From positions 6,014,001 to 6,078,000 of the forward strand of contig NC_057316.1 of the NCBI RefSeq assembly GCF_000687475.1: a stretch of DNA of 64,000 nt, in the 5' to 3' direction. Positions 22,401 through 32,915 of this stretch are shown piece after piece. This DNA is from Ustilaginoidea virens (lineage: Eukaryota > Ascomycota > Sordariomycetes > Hypocreales > Clavicipitaceae). Numbering within the stretch: position 1 is the stretch's first letter; the number at the start of each line of letters is the position of its first letter. The translations under genes were made by a program, and so were the position numbers. The notes beneath the pieces are model-generated. The model was not told the origin of the DNA and ran no database searches. It saw only the letters and a program-made list of their open reading frames with translations.

Positions 22401-25400
22401 TTAGCAGGCCCTAAGACCTAGTAACTCGCGGAACCTAGTAAATTTAGGGCCCGGCAGTGGCTTCGTAAGACCGTCAGCAGGCATACTATTAGTAGGTAAA
22501 TAGGTAATTTTAACCAAGCCCAGCTGGGCTTGCTCCCTAATATACCGGAATTTTAATAGCGTATGCTTAGTGCGAGCGTGCTGATTAGGGTCGTTAGAAT
22601 TTGAAATGGAGCCCTGGTTATCGCAGTATAGCGGTATAGGGCGTAAAATATCAATTTCTAGCTCCTTACAAAGGTTAGAAAGCCACTGTACCTCGCGGAT
22701 AGTCTTAAGTAATGCATCAGATTCAGCTTCTAAAGTAGATAGCACTACTAAAGAGGCTCGTTTAGAACGCCAGCTAATAGGACCACTATTAATAGTAGTC
22801 AGGAAGCCTCCAGTAGATTTAGAGGTTTCTTTACAGCCAGCAAAGTCGCTATCAGAATAAGTGGCTATAATAGGCTGTTGGTTGCTTTTAGTAGCACTAA
22901 AGCAAATAGCTAGGTTCTCAGTGCCTTTAAGGTAACTAAAGCTGCCTTTTTCAGCATTTAGATGCACATTAGTTGCTTTCGACATAAACCGAGAAAGGTA
23001 TTGGATAGGAAATGCTAGGTCGGGCCTAGTCATCATCATAAGCCACATTATAGTGCCAGTAAGGCTCTGATAAAGGCTCTAATCAGTAGGGCTAAGATCT
23101 TTTCCACTAGATTCATTTAGAATCCCTGGTTGAAGTGGAATAAGCTAAGGTTTAGTATCCTATAAGCCGAATTTAGCTAAAACCTCTGCTATAAATTAGG
23201 CTTGGTGTAGCCACAATAGACCTTCCTTCCTATTTCGTATAATCTATACACCTAGGAAGAAGGAAGCCGGACCGCGGTCTTCTATAGTATAGACCTTATA
23301 GAATTTCCTTTTTAGCTGGTTAATATAAGTTATATTTAGACCAACTAATAGGCAATCGTCAACATAGGTGACGATAAAGGTGCTAGTTTGCTTATTATAA
23401 AAGACGGCAGTATTAGAAGCTAAAGGTAAAAAACCTTCACTAGAAATCAGGTCTTTTAGCCGGTATTGCCATTCGCGGGGTGCTTATTTTAGCCCGTATA
23501 GGGCCTTCTTTAGTAAGATAGCTTGCTTAATAGAAGGGTTAAATCCAGCTTCTTTAAGTAAAGTTAGTAGCTATTGGCGCTGTATATTAGACCAAAGCTT
23601 GCTATCAGTTAGTAGACTTTCCGTAAATTCAAGAAATCCATCAGGGATATCCATATAAATAGTCTTAGAAAGTTCGCTATTTAGGAAGGCGCCTATAAAG
23701 TCGATCTGCTCTATTTCCCAATTATTACTAGCAGCTAAAGTTAGTATAACCCTCTAGGTGGGTGGGATAGAGGTAGAAGCATAAGTATGCTGGAAGTCCT
23801 TTCCTTCGACCTGTATAAAGCCCTTGACAACTAATCTAGCCTTATATTTTATAGGCTGATTATTAGCATCCTTTTTAACCCGAAAAACAGGCCTATTGCG
23901 TATAATTTTCCTATCAATAGGAACGCTAGACTTAGGAATAAACTAGAAAACTTTAGTATCCAAAAGCTGCTCGAATTCCTTAAATAGTGCCTTTATCCAA
24001 AGGTCTTTTTCTTTTTTAGGGCATCGTAGCATATCCTTCCAGCTATTAGGCGTACTATTAGGGGCCTTTTTAGCTAGCTTACGCTTAGCTGCATAGCAGG
24101 AATCCTATATCAAGTGGTATAAATCCTGATTAGGGAATAAGTCGGTAGGGCTAGTAGGGTCGGTAGGGCTAGCAGGTATAGCAGGGCCAGTAGGGCCAGC
24201 AGGGCCAGCAAGGTCGGCAGGAGTAAGGCTAGTAAGGATATCTATAAGGTCATCCTTTGCAGTAGCCGGGGACTGTAATATAGGACGGTTATCTAAGGTA
24301 GGACGGTTATCTAAGGTAGCATTAGTATTAATAACGCTAGTATTAGTAGGGTCCGGTATGCTTTCTAGGTCATCCGGTATAACATTAGTATTAGTAATAT
24401 TAGTAAGGTTAGTAGGGTCCGGCATGCTTTTAAGGTCATCTAATAAAATAGCAGGTTCTCTGCTAGATACCCCCTCTAAACCTATATTTTGCCCTCTATG
24501 AAAGTCTCCTTTTAGGCCATTAGAAATAGGGCCTATACCTTCATTTTAATGAATAAAGGTAATAAAAATTATTTTAGTAACAACCTTCTTCTTTAGAAGG
24601 TAGACTAGGTAAGTATTATTACCTAGAGTGGTAAGGAGCCTACCAGGCTCGGTACGGGGCGCTAATTTGCGGCTTTTTACACGCTTTTCGTGTGGTATAA
24701 GCACTTCAATAGCTGCTTTAATGGCCCTAAGGTTAATAAGATCAGGGTAGTGCTCCGGCGTAATATAGTTATAATCCTTTAATAGCTCCTAATAGGGGCT
24801 AGAAGGTCTATTAGTAACAGCTGTTATATTTACTAGCATAATAACGCTAGTAATTACAGCGGACCAGAGGTTAGATGGTAGCCTTAACCAGGCCATAGTA
24901 GCACGTAGCCTATCAGCTATAACCCTAATGGAGCGCTTAGCTAGGCTGTTTTATTCGTGAATATAAGGGCAAGAGGTATTAAAAGCTATACCCTGTTCAA
25001 TAAGCCAATCACTAAGCATTTTGTTGATTTCATTTCCACCATCATAGTGGAATTCAACAGGCGTTTTACCATATCTGACCTGTAGGCTCTGTATAAAGCT
25101 CTGTAATGCTTTAAAAACAATAGTGCCTTCCCTATTAGGCAGTAAGTAAAGCCAGCGGAATCGGGATTTTCTGTCTACTAATATAAGGGCAACAGGTCGT
25201 TTGTTATATGGCATAGGTGATATAGCAAAAGTATCACCTTCTATAATATCTAGGCATTTAGCTGGATTAGGTATTGCATCTTTAGAAGGTCTTCTAACCT
25301 TTTTAGCCTGGATATAGGCTAGGCAGCGAAAATTAGCATCTTTAACCTTATTAAGGTTAGGCAGACTAGGGGTATTAGCACAGGTCTTTTTAAGTAGCTG

Positions 25401-27389
25401 AATACCTATATGCCCTAGCCGTATATGCTAAATGCCGGCTAACTGTAATAGCTTCTGATATTCTGTATCAGCAGTTACAGGGGCAGGAGTAGGGCTAGTA
25501 GCCACTACGGGATTTTCGCTAGTCGTAATAGCGGGCTCTTCGCTAGTCGTAATAGCGGGAGAGTTGGTAGTAGGGCTAGTAGCCTCTATAGGTTCCTTAC
25601 TAGTTGCAGTAGTAGGAATAGGGGTAATAGTGGTATCCTCAGGATCACTATAATCAGCAGGGTTAGTAGGGCTGGGGACCTCTACTATTATACTATTAGT
25701 AATAGTATAATGGCTGCAAGGTTGATGCAGTAGTGGTGTGTCTATTCCTTTCTGTGGAAGGAAAAAGCCGTATTTTTCAAAATTAAAAATGCCGATGCAT
25801 TTACGGCTTGCTGACCAAAGCTGATTTTTAATTAATACCCCTTTAGCGGCATAGTGCTTTATACCGCTAATAATATTAATATCTAAGGTAGGAATATATA
25901 GGGCATTCTTGAGCTCTATAATACCCTATTTGGTGGGATTAACGCCCTGTAGCATAGTAAATCGTGCCGTGCCCCAACTAGTAGGGGAAATAGGGCTACC
26001 ACCAGTAGTAATTACCGGCTTATTATCCTTCTTAAAATGGTGAAAAGTGGTGAAATGCTTCTTATCATTAATAATATGATAAGTGGAGCCTGTATCATAA
26101 AGGAGGGCATCCTTAGGGGTCCTACCGCCTGATTTAGTACTATAGCTTATAGCTAAGGGCTAGTTATCAGTGGATATAGTGGTAGAAGAAGAGGAATAGG
26201 ATATATTAGTATCCTGGGTATTATAATTGCCTATAATAAAGGCCTCGACATCTTGCTGATTGTTGCTAGAGTCCTGTTTTTTCTTCTGTTGCTGCTTCTT
26301 TTTCCTATTATTAGTAGAATTATTCTTGCTATTATTAGTAGAAGCGGCATTAGTAGACCCTTTATTCTTAGAGTCCTTAGAAGCCTTAAGCTGCTTAGGG
26401 TTATTATTAGCAGCCACCTTATTAGACCCTTTAGAACGCTGTTCTTCTAGTAGGTCAACCATAAAATACTGGAGGTTAAATTTGCTGCTGTTAATAACAC
26501 CCTGGGCGCTATAAGCCCTAATCATAGAGTGTTAACATTCCGTCCAGCGGGTAAATACCCCCTCTACAGCCCATAGATACTAGTTAATTTGGTCGAAAGA
26601 GTCGATCTTAGAACCTAAGATTCTAAGGCGAGAAATATAGCTGTTAAATTCGCTATTAAAAGCCTCTAAAGTGCCTTTATAACCGGTAAAGGTAAGGGTG
26701 TGAAAGGTAGGGTATAAGTGTGCCCGCTGTACTTCTGGTGAGTGGCAGTACTAGGCCACCAGTAAAAGGTAGGCTTCCTCTGGGTCGTTACACCAGTCTA
26801 TAGCCTCTGCAGCTTTTTCACTACAGCTATTCTTTAGCATTAGTAGTAGAAGTGCCTGCTCAGACTTATTAAAGTGCCTTGCTATAGAAGGGTTGTTGAT
26901 AAAATTAGCTATTTTAAAGGCCCGAAGTTGTATAGTAAGGGCCTGCTTCCACTGGTCGAAATTATAAGGGCTTTTTAGCTTCTGGGACTCTTTAAAGCGG
27001 TTGGCAGTCTTAGCTAATTCCTTAATAGCCCCATCACTAATTTAGTTGGTAATAGTTGTTGTTGGTGGCGTTGTATAAATAGGCTCTTTACCCTTATATT
27101 TTATAGGGGTAGAAGGTTGGTCGATTTCCATAACGTCAGCTTTACTATCATTATTATCTTTAGTAGTAGTCGTCCTAGTGGAAGGTCCAGCTTTAGTGGC
27201 TTTAGTAGGCTTCTTATTAGTAGCCTAGGTAGCCTGGGTGTCGTTATTTTGCCTACTAACTAGGCCCTGTATAAGGTCAGTTAGTATATTTATCTGGGAT
27301 TTCATATCGTCTATATCTAGCTGTAGTTGTGCATTAGTATCAACTTTAGTATCGGATTTAGGGACCTTATAGGATCCTGACTCTGCCAT
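22401..27389 (-). pseudogene. Copia-1b gag-pol polyprotein, nearly intact
   Basis: ATG at 27389 (MAESGSYK) to TAA at 22401-22403: 1663 codons in one frame, no frameshift, interrupted by a modest number of TAA/TAG stops (for example near 26534, 26158, 24950). Gag ends in an Asn/Lys/Gln-rich stretch (26160-26525). Protease DTGS is near codon 430. Integrase zinc motif: RLGH near codon 658, but the final CxxC reads CLAY. The integrase core keeps its Asp residues, but NGLVERS reads NSLAKRS, so the catalytic Glu is Lys (near 24935). A Pro/Thr linker lies at 24105-24470. RT has intact YVDD at 23355-23366. RNase H has SDSDF, LEAESD and YCDN, all acidic residues kept. It would run the full retrotransposition cycle if the stops were absent. 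Confidence 0.93.
24105..24470 (-). other. Low-complexity linker between integrase and RT of Copia-1b
   Basis: Encodes duplicated blocks (PDPTNLTNITNTN and a shorter copy; TLDNRP twice) followed by Gly/Pro/Ala triplets (AGPAGPTGPA). The matching region of Copia-1a (881-1180) differs in the number of duplicated blocks. No catalytic function is expected. Confidence 0.75.
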
Positions 27390-28100
27390 AGTGGGCAAAA
27401 AGGGTTTAAAAATCCGTTGAAAAATGGTGCCGATAGTTGTAAAAATAGAGGAATAACTAGCTAAATAGCTAGCAAAATAGTTGAATAACTAGTCGGATTG
27501 CCAGTATATATAGTGGCTAGTAGCCTACTATAAAAATAGCCGCAGATTATAGCGGCCAGTCTCAGTATAAAAGCACAGATGCCGTAGGCGTTGTGTAAGT
27601 CCGTATTATAGCGTTAGTGTTCAAGGTGCTTATATGGTGCCGTAATATAAAGGTGCCGTAAGTGCTGTAGAAGCCGTAGGTGCCGTAATATAAAAAGGTG
27701 CCGTAAGTACCGTACCAAAGGTACTATAAGTAAGAGAGTATAACAGGTGCCGTATAGTGCAGTATAAGTCGTGCACTAGGGGAAAAGGTGTTATACAGTA
27801 GTATAGTGTGATAGATATCACACTATAAAGTCCGTAGGTGCCGTAGGTTACTCCAAAAATAACGTAAGGTTACGCTAAAGGTGCCGTGAGGTTACGCCGT
27901 AAGTTGCCGTTAGGTACGCCGTTGATTGCCGCAGGGTAATACCGTAGGTAATAGAGGGTAAGCCAAAGGTAATAATAGGTAAGCCAAAGTTAATAAAGGT
28001 AAGCCGAAGATACCAAAGGATAGCTATATTAGTAGTACTAATAAGCAAAAGAGACCAAGGGGTGAACACAAAAAGGTAGGGTAAAAACAAAGAAGTAAAA
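27390..28100 (-). other. Copia-1b untranslated leader with short repeats
   Basis: About 0.7 kb between primer-binding site and gag. It contains many scattered copies of ggtgccgtaa/ggtaagcc-type units, densest at about 27630-28020. No supported gene: the small open frames here follow from the repeat composition. It may hold packaging or translation signals, but nothing specific can be recognised. Confidence 0.6.
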
Positions 28101-28101
28101 A

Positions 28102-28116
28102 CCCGGGCTTATAACC
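28102..28116 (-). other. Primer-binding site of Copia-1b (half-tRNA-iMet type)
   Basis: cccgggcttataacc directly abuts the 5' LTR. It is the same as the Copia-2 site (12001-12015) apart from transition-type changes, and corresponds to the initiator tRNA-Met anticodon arm. Confidence 0.72.
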
Positions 28117-28860
28117 TATTGCAATTCTCAAGGTCACTATAAAAGCAGAGCCTTACTAGCTAGCTAGATGGCACAAGACTGTCTGCGACCTATGAACTAA
28201 TCTTAGTATAAATACTAGATTTTTCACCAAGTCCTAAGACTATATAAGTGCTATAAAGCAGGGCAAGTGTAAAGGCAAGGCAAATATAAGATAACCAGAA
28301 ACGCAGGGAAGGTGGGAGTTAAGAGGCATATAGTGCATTAACAGACTCGATTGTGCTGCCCTTCTACTATCTAGAAAGAAGGGGAAAAGCTATCCTATAT
28401 ATACACGAAGGAGGGGTGGGCCCAGGCATCCAAGGTAGCCAGTAAGAAAGCTCCCCGTAATACTCGCTATGATACGTCAGCAACCCCGCTATATCCGACC
28501 TTTCCAACCACCCTAACCACCGCACTAGTAATTAGTCACCGCACTAGTAACTAACCACCACACTAGTGGACTAGCCACCACGCTAGTAGGCCACCACGCT
28601 AATTTAGCAATGCCACACCACGCTAGTAGGCCGCCACCACGCTAGTAGGCAACCACGCTAATTTAGCAATGCCACACCTTTTCAACAAGGCCTACCTTAC
28701 TTGATATACAGTAAATAATCCACTGAAAATCCTTAAGGTAGAAGGCAAAGGCCTAAGGTAATACTACCATAAGTCCAAGAGGCGGTATAAGGGCCAGAAG
28801 GTTAGTAGGCCAGTAGGGCATAAGGCCAGCAGCCTAGTAGGCTACTATAGGATTTTAACA
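28117..28860 (-). repeat. Copia-1b 5' LTR (744 bp)
   Basis: Partner of 21536-22279, with very few differences seen by eye. Followed by attat (28861-28865), the right TSD. Confidence 0.95.
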
Positions 28861-30374
28861 ATTATAAGCCTAATACCCTAATACGCTTTCTCGATAGGAA
28901 TAAAAAGTAGATAGGGTAAAACTATAAATCGGCTAGATCCTAAAACCACTATCTATTTTAGTACTTAATATAGATAAAATAGAAGGCAAAACGATACTAA
29001 CCTCAGCCCTATAGACCACCCTACCTTACGGCCTATATATCTTCGCCGACTCCTACCTTTAAGCTATTTAGGACTAAACGATATCCGAAGATAGTATATA
29101 TTAGGCCTAATAGATAGCAGTCGCAAATAGGGAACGACAATTTCTAGTAAAGGCGGCGATATAAGAATAAATTGCCGATTATACCCTAAATATATATAGC
29201 ATGCTCCTTTACCGGGCATAAGTATAGCTTCTATCGTTTAAGCCCTTAACCACTATAGTAATCTAATGCTACTATAACTCGCCTATTGCAGGCCACCTAG
29301 GGAAAAACACTACCTTCTAACTATTGCGACAGGATTATTACTTCGATAATATATCGTCTAAGGTAGTAAGATATATTCGGAATTGCTAATGCCGTAAGGT
29401 ATATAAGAGCCGCCAATTACACTAGGGGTTATTACAACCGCTACTAATTGCAGACTACTTTTAGTCGTAAATATCGGTCGATTTTATAACCGACCTTCCT
29501 ACCTGCAACGCCTCTAACCTGCGATTCCTTATAGTTATTATAGATTGCTTATCGAAGTATATTTAGCTTAAGGCTATATACTTAATAAAAGCAGAAGACT
29601 GCATAAAATACTTCTAATAGTGCTAATAGCGCTTTTATAGCTTCCCTAAGGAGATTATTAGCGATTAAGGTTTAGATTAGGTAGGCTAATTTTAGTCCAT
29701 ACTATATAAATCAGTTAGGACTAAGCAACTTCTATTAATAGCATACTACCCCTAAACTAATAGCAGTATAGAGCAAATAAACCAAGAGGTATAGGCGGTC
29801 CTCCGTATTATAGTTTCCTTTGATTAATACGATTAGCTATACTATCTTGTGGTATATTAACTCGCATTAAATAACCGGATATTATCTATTACTAGGTTTA
29901 GCCTAAACCGGCTGCTTAATAGGTTTAATATTCCGATTATCGCCCTGCCTCTAGAGGTAACCCTAAGCTTAACTACCCTAAAGGGGCATATAGCCCTCTT
30001 TCTTAGCAACCTTAAAGAGGGATAGAAATTAGCCTAGGCCGCTATTGCCTTCGTATAATAACGATAGTAAGATACTACTAACTATTTATAATACCCGGCT
30101 AAGCGCTTCCAGGTTGGTAACTAGGTATAATTAAACCTCTAGAATATCAAAACGAACCGCCTATATAAAAAGCTTGATTAGGTCTCTACTAAATATACTA
30201 TTATTACCGTCCTATTACCGCTTAATATCCAACTCGATATCCTATAAGGTATTTATCTGGTTTTCTATATTAACCTAATCGAATAAGCTGCTTCCGATCT
30301 ATTACCTAATTAGGTAATAACCGATATATAACCTAGGCCCCTATTTATCCTCCCCTAAGACTCTATAAACCTAT

Positions 30375-30535
30375 ACAAAGAGTATAAGGTTAAGGAGATA
30401 TTTATAGCGAAAAATGCATAGGGCTAGAGATAGAAACACAATATACTCATAAAGTAAAAAGGATATAATTTACTAATATAGGAACCCCTAGAAAACTTTA
30501 AGGATACTACCGTATAAGAAATATTCGAGGCTAAA
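30375..30535 (+). other. Chromodomain at the C-terminus of Gypsy C integrase
   Basis: Residue order Y-x-V-x-E-I-F, then KxKGY and xEPLENF with conventional spacing. The usual Trp positions are replaced (for example a stop or Gln before EPLENF), as expected from TGG to TAG changes. Confidence 0.8.
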
Positions 30536-30554
30536 TAGGGGGATATTAGGACTT

Positions 30555-30559
30555 ATAAT
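30555..30559. repeat. Left target-site duplication of Copia-3a (ataat)
   Basis: Identical to 45432-45436 at the other end of the Copia-3a complex. Confidence 0.92.
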
Positions 30560-30900
30560 TGTCGGAATCGCTGTCGCAAGGTGCCCAATTGGGCACCAAT
30601 TGGGCATATCGCAACGAATGTGCCGCGCACACCCGTTACGCACGATATGGCCACTTTTGCCCCTATGCCCCTGAGCCCAGTAGGGCACGCGGGCAGTCCG
30701 GCCCGACCGCGCCGAAGCACGTGACTACAGCACGCACAAAAAGGCCACATCGTGTAATTACTCTTTTGCTTCCTTTCTTTCCTCTTAGTTAGTCAGTTAT
30801 AATTAAAGAAGTAATTATACCTTTAACCGGTGACCTCACGGTACTTAATACTACGCGCGCAACCCTACGTACAACTGGGTACCCCTTAATGCAACTAACA
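30560..30900 (+). repeat. Copia-3a 5' LTR (341 bp)
   Basis: TGTCGGAATCGCTG to gcaactaaca. The centre is GC-rich, and the 3' part contains ggtgacctcacggtac. Both Copia-3a LTRs carry a tandem of ccaattgggca that the other Copia-3 LTRs lack. Confidence 0.94.
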
Positions 30901-31387
30901 CTAATCAGTGAAGTTAAAGTTTACTTCACAGATTAGCTAGGATCACCAAGAAGAGATAGTTTGATTAAATCATACTAATAAGGAACGTGATCTAGCCTAT
31001 TCAGAGGAACGGCTATAGATATTACGAACTAAGGGATAAACTAATTATATCTAACCTTCCCTACTCGTCTATCACGAGGAATAATCGCTAAATATTACAC
31101 TGATAGTATAACAGCCAGTGAATACTATTAGTAGGCATATAAACGTAGGTTCTTATGCAAGCGACTTAGAGCCTTATAATGGTAAAGAACCTATTTACCG
31201 TTATATTCAATAGTCAAATAAGCAACCGGAATGCCTATAATATCCTGCCCGACTATTGCTTCCTTCCTTACTTCTTTACTAACCTTCTTCCTTACTTCCT
31301 TTCTTCTTTCTTTTCATTAATTACTTCCTTCTTTCTTTTATTAATTACTTCCTTCTAATATATACGCCTACCCCTATTAATATTACG
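30901..31387 (+). other. Copia-3a leader
   Basis: 487 bp between LTR and gag. It begins ctaatcag (ctgatcag in the sister copies), which is probably part of the primer-binding region. It continues with short inverted repeats around gtgaag/cttcac and ctcgt/acgag, and ends in a pyrimidine-rich ttcctt run (31250-31360). No gene seen. The sister leaders are at 49184-49675 and, on the minus strand, 38838-39412. Confidence 0.6.
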
Positions 31388-31920
31388 ATGGAAGGATTAC
31401 TACCCGAAAAGCTCAGGCCTTACGCCGATACTATTATAGAGGACTAGATAAATTCAAAAGGGCAGATTGACCCTACTAATGCCACAGACGAATAGTTACA
31501 CAATCGTATCGCCTACCTTATTAATAACTATACAATAGGCGATGAGATAGATAATGATCTATAGGAATAATTCCGTAATAATTATAAGGAATAGACCGAG
31601 GAGCTATTCAACCGTATTAATAAACGGCTTCTACGGGAATTCCGAATAACCCTATGGGAATGTGGGGTATATATTAGAAGCATAGGATCGTCAGCAGTTA
31701 AGACCCTTACCTACTATCTCTAATAAAAGCATATGCCTAAGTAGCCTCAAGAGGAAATAGATCTCTAATTTATATATAAAACCTTTATATCCCGGTTAAA
31801 TCCAGATAGGGAACAATTAGTCCCTACTGCTTATACCGAACGGGAGATATAAATAAACCAGAATGCCCCCTCTATTATAAGCTCGAGGAATTCACTCCTT
31901 ACTATAATTGTTCGAATACC

Positions 31921-32004
31921 CTCATAAATACCCTCACGGATGCCCTTATAGATACCCTCGCGATTACCATTACAAACACCCTCGCGATTACCCTCGCGAA
32001 GACC
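31921..32004 (+). repeat. Seven 12-bp tandem repeats in Copia-3a gag
   Basis: Units like ctcgcgattacc encode a Pro-Ser-Arg/Leu tetrapeptide repeat. Copia-3e has seven units at 50209-50292. Copia-3b has five (38245-38304). The array is not recognisable in Copia-3d. Confidence 0.85.
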
Positions 32005-32266
32005 TTTATAAGCCCCTTCGACCCCCAGGGACTTTACAACACCAACGGCACAACAACCCCTCATCCCTCTATCTACATTAAAGAAGGCCCCTATTCCTAC
32101 TAAAGAAGAAAGGGGCCGGCCGCTACAACAGAAAGGGAAAGCGCCTATTTACAACAGGCCGCTATTTGAGACAGGGGAAAGCTCCCAACAACAGTATATA
32201 ACGGACGATGACTATAGCCCGACCGACTAAATACTACACCCTAGGAGTTATACCCCTAGCCGAGCT

Positions 32267-32271
32267 AGCTA
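32267..32271. repeat. Left target-site duplication of Copia-3b (agcta)
   Basis: Identical to 39754-39758. Joining the flanks gives the sequence that Copia-3e shows uninterrupted near 50560. Confidence 0.92.
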
Positions 32272-32612
32272 TGTTGGTTTCACCAAGGGGTACCCAGTTG
32301 TACGTAGGGTTGCGCGCGTAGTATCAAGTACCGTGAGGTCACCAGTCAAAGGTATAATTACTTCTTTAATTATAACTATAACTAACTAAAAGGAAAGAAA
32401 GGAAGCAAAAGAGTAATTACACGATATGGCCTTTTTATGCGTGCCGTAGTCATATGCATCGGCGCGGTCGGGCCGGACTGCCCGCGTGCCCTACCGGGCT
32501 CAGGGGCACAGGGGCAAAAGGGGCAAAAGTGGCCATATCGTGCGCAACGGGTGTGCACGGCACATCCGTCGCAATATGCCCAATTGGGTACCTTACGACA
32601 GCAATTCCGACA
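32272..32612 (-). repeat. Copia-3b 3' LTR (341 bp)
   Basis: Plus-strand text tgttggtttcaccaagg to gcaattccgaca. Same length as 39413-39753. Confidence 0.94.
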
Positions 32613-32654
32613 CTGGCAGCTTCTCTTTTTATAGAAGCAAACATCGGAATCGCT
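32600..32654 (-). other. Nested hairpin at the internal/3' LTR junction of Copia-3b
   Basis: Outer arms agcaattccga (32600-32610) and tcggaatcgct (32644-32654) enclose inner arms gcttct/agaagc around a purine-rich run. It overlaps the expected polypurine tract. The same structure is present in all four Copia-3 copies. Confidence 0.7.
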
Positions 32655-32915
32655 AGGATATAAAGCGCACACATAGAAAGAAAAGTGCGGCGCGGTCTCA
32701 GCAGGTTATGCCACCGATAACGCCATCGCGCCGCGCGGCCGGCTTATACAGGCTCATACCGTACAGCCGGTATATTAAATATCGCAGCCAAAATAAAGGG
32801 GCAGAAAAGGGGCAGCAGTAAACATAGGAAAAACGGCCGCATTGAACACAACGTTAAACATAGGAAAATCCACACACTTGCCACTCATCATATCACCAAT
32901 ACCTTCCAAACGCAG

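Larger units (their letters stand above)
21536..28860 (-). mobile_element. Copia-1b: full-length, least damaged element of the window
   Basis: A complete Copia element of 7325 bp in minus orientation: 744-bp LTRs at both ends, a primer-binding site, a leader with short repeats, one gag-pol frame, a polypurine tract and a perfect TSD (attat). In-frame stops are few compared with Copia-1a, and long open stretches remain (215 codons of RNase H). It sits in Gypsy C pol. The low damage suggests a recent insertion. Confidence 0.96.
28861..30559 (+). pseudogene. Gypsy C pol, part 2: integrase and chromodomain
   Basis: Continues the pol frame after Copia-1b. The RNase H tail is near 28880. Integrase zinc motif: GHLGKN near 29290 and NCxCRK near 29380. 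The catalytic core has VDFITDLP near 29480, an SDxGL block near 29665 and a SIEQINQ block near 29765, giving D-D-E. The C-terminal region reads VQLNLQNIKTNRLYKKLD. The chromodomain at about 30375-30535 reads EYKVKEIF..., then an I(L)IKxKGY block and EPLENFKD, the hallmark order of a chromodomain. Stops are TAA/TAG. Family knowledge: the chromodomain steers integration toward modified chromatin. Copia-3a interrupts the last codons. Confidence 0.9.
31388..32271 (+). pseudogene. Copia-3a gag, N-terminal part
   Basis: ATG at 31388 (MEGLLPEKLRPYADTIIED). The frame includes a region (TAYTERE near 31830), a 12-bp repeat array (31921-32004) and a Gln/Ser-rich stretch, then is cut by Copia-3b. Removing Copia-3b plus one TSD copy (7487 bp) joins it in frame to 39759-44811. 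The full coding unit is 1979 codons. Stops are TAA/TAG. Confidence 0.88.

Noticed and set aside
26253..26514. Hydrophobic plus-strand frames in Copia-1b
   Set aside because: Antisense shadow of the Asn/Lys/Gln-rich end of Gag.
27630..28090. Small minus-strand proteins in the Copia-1b leader
   Set aside because: Low-complexity frames produced by the short repeat field. No conserved start or family.
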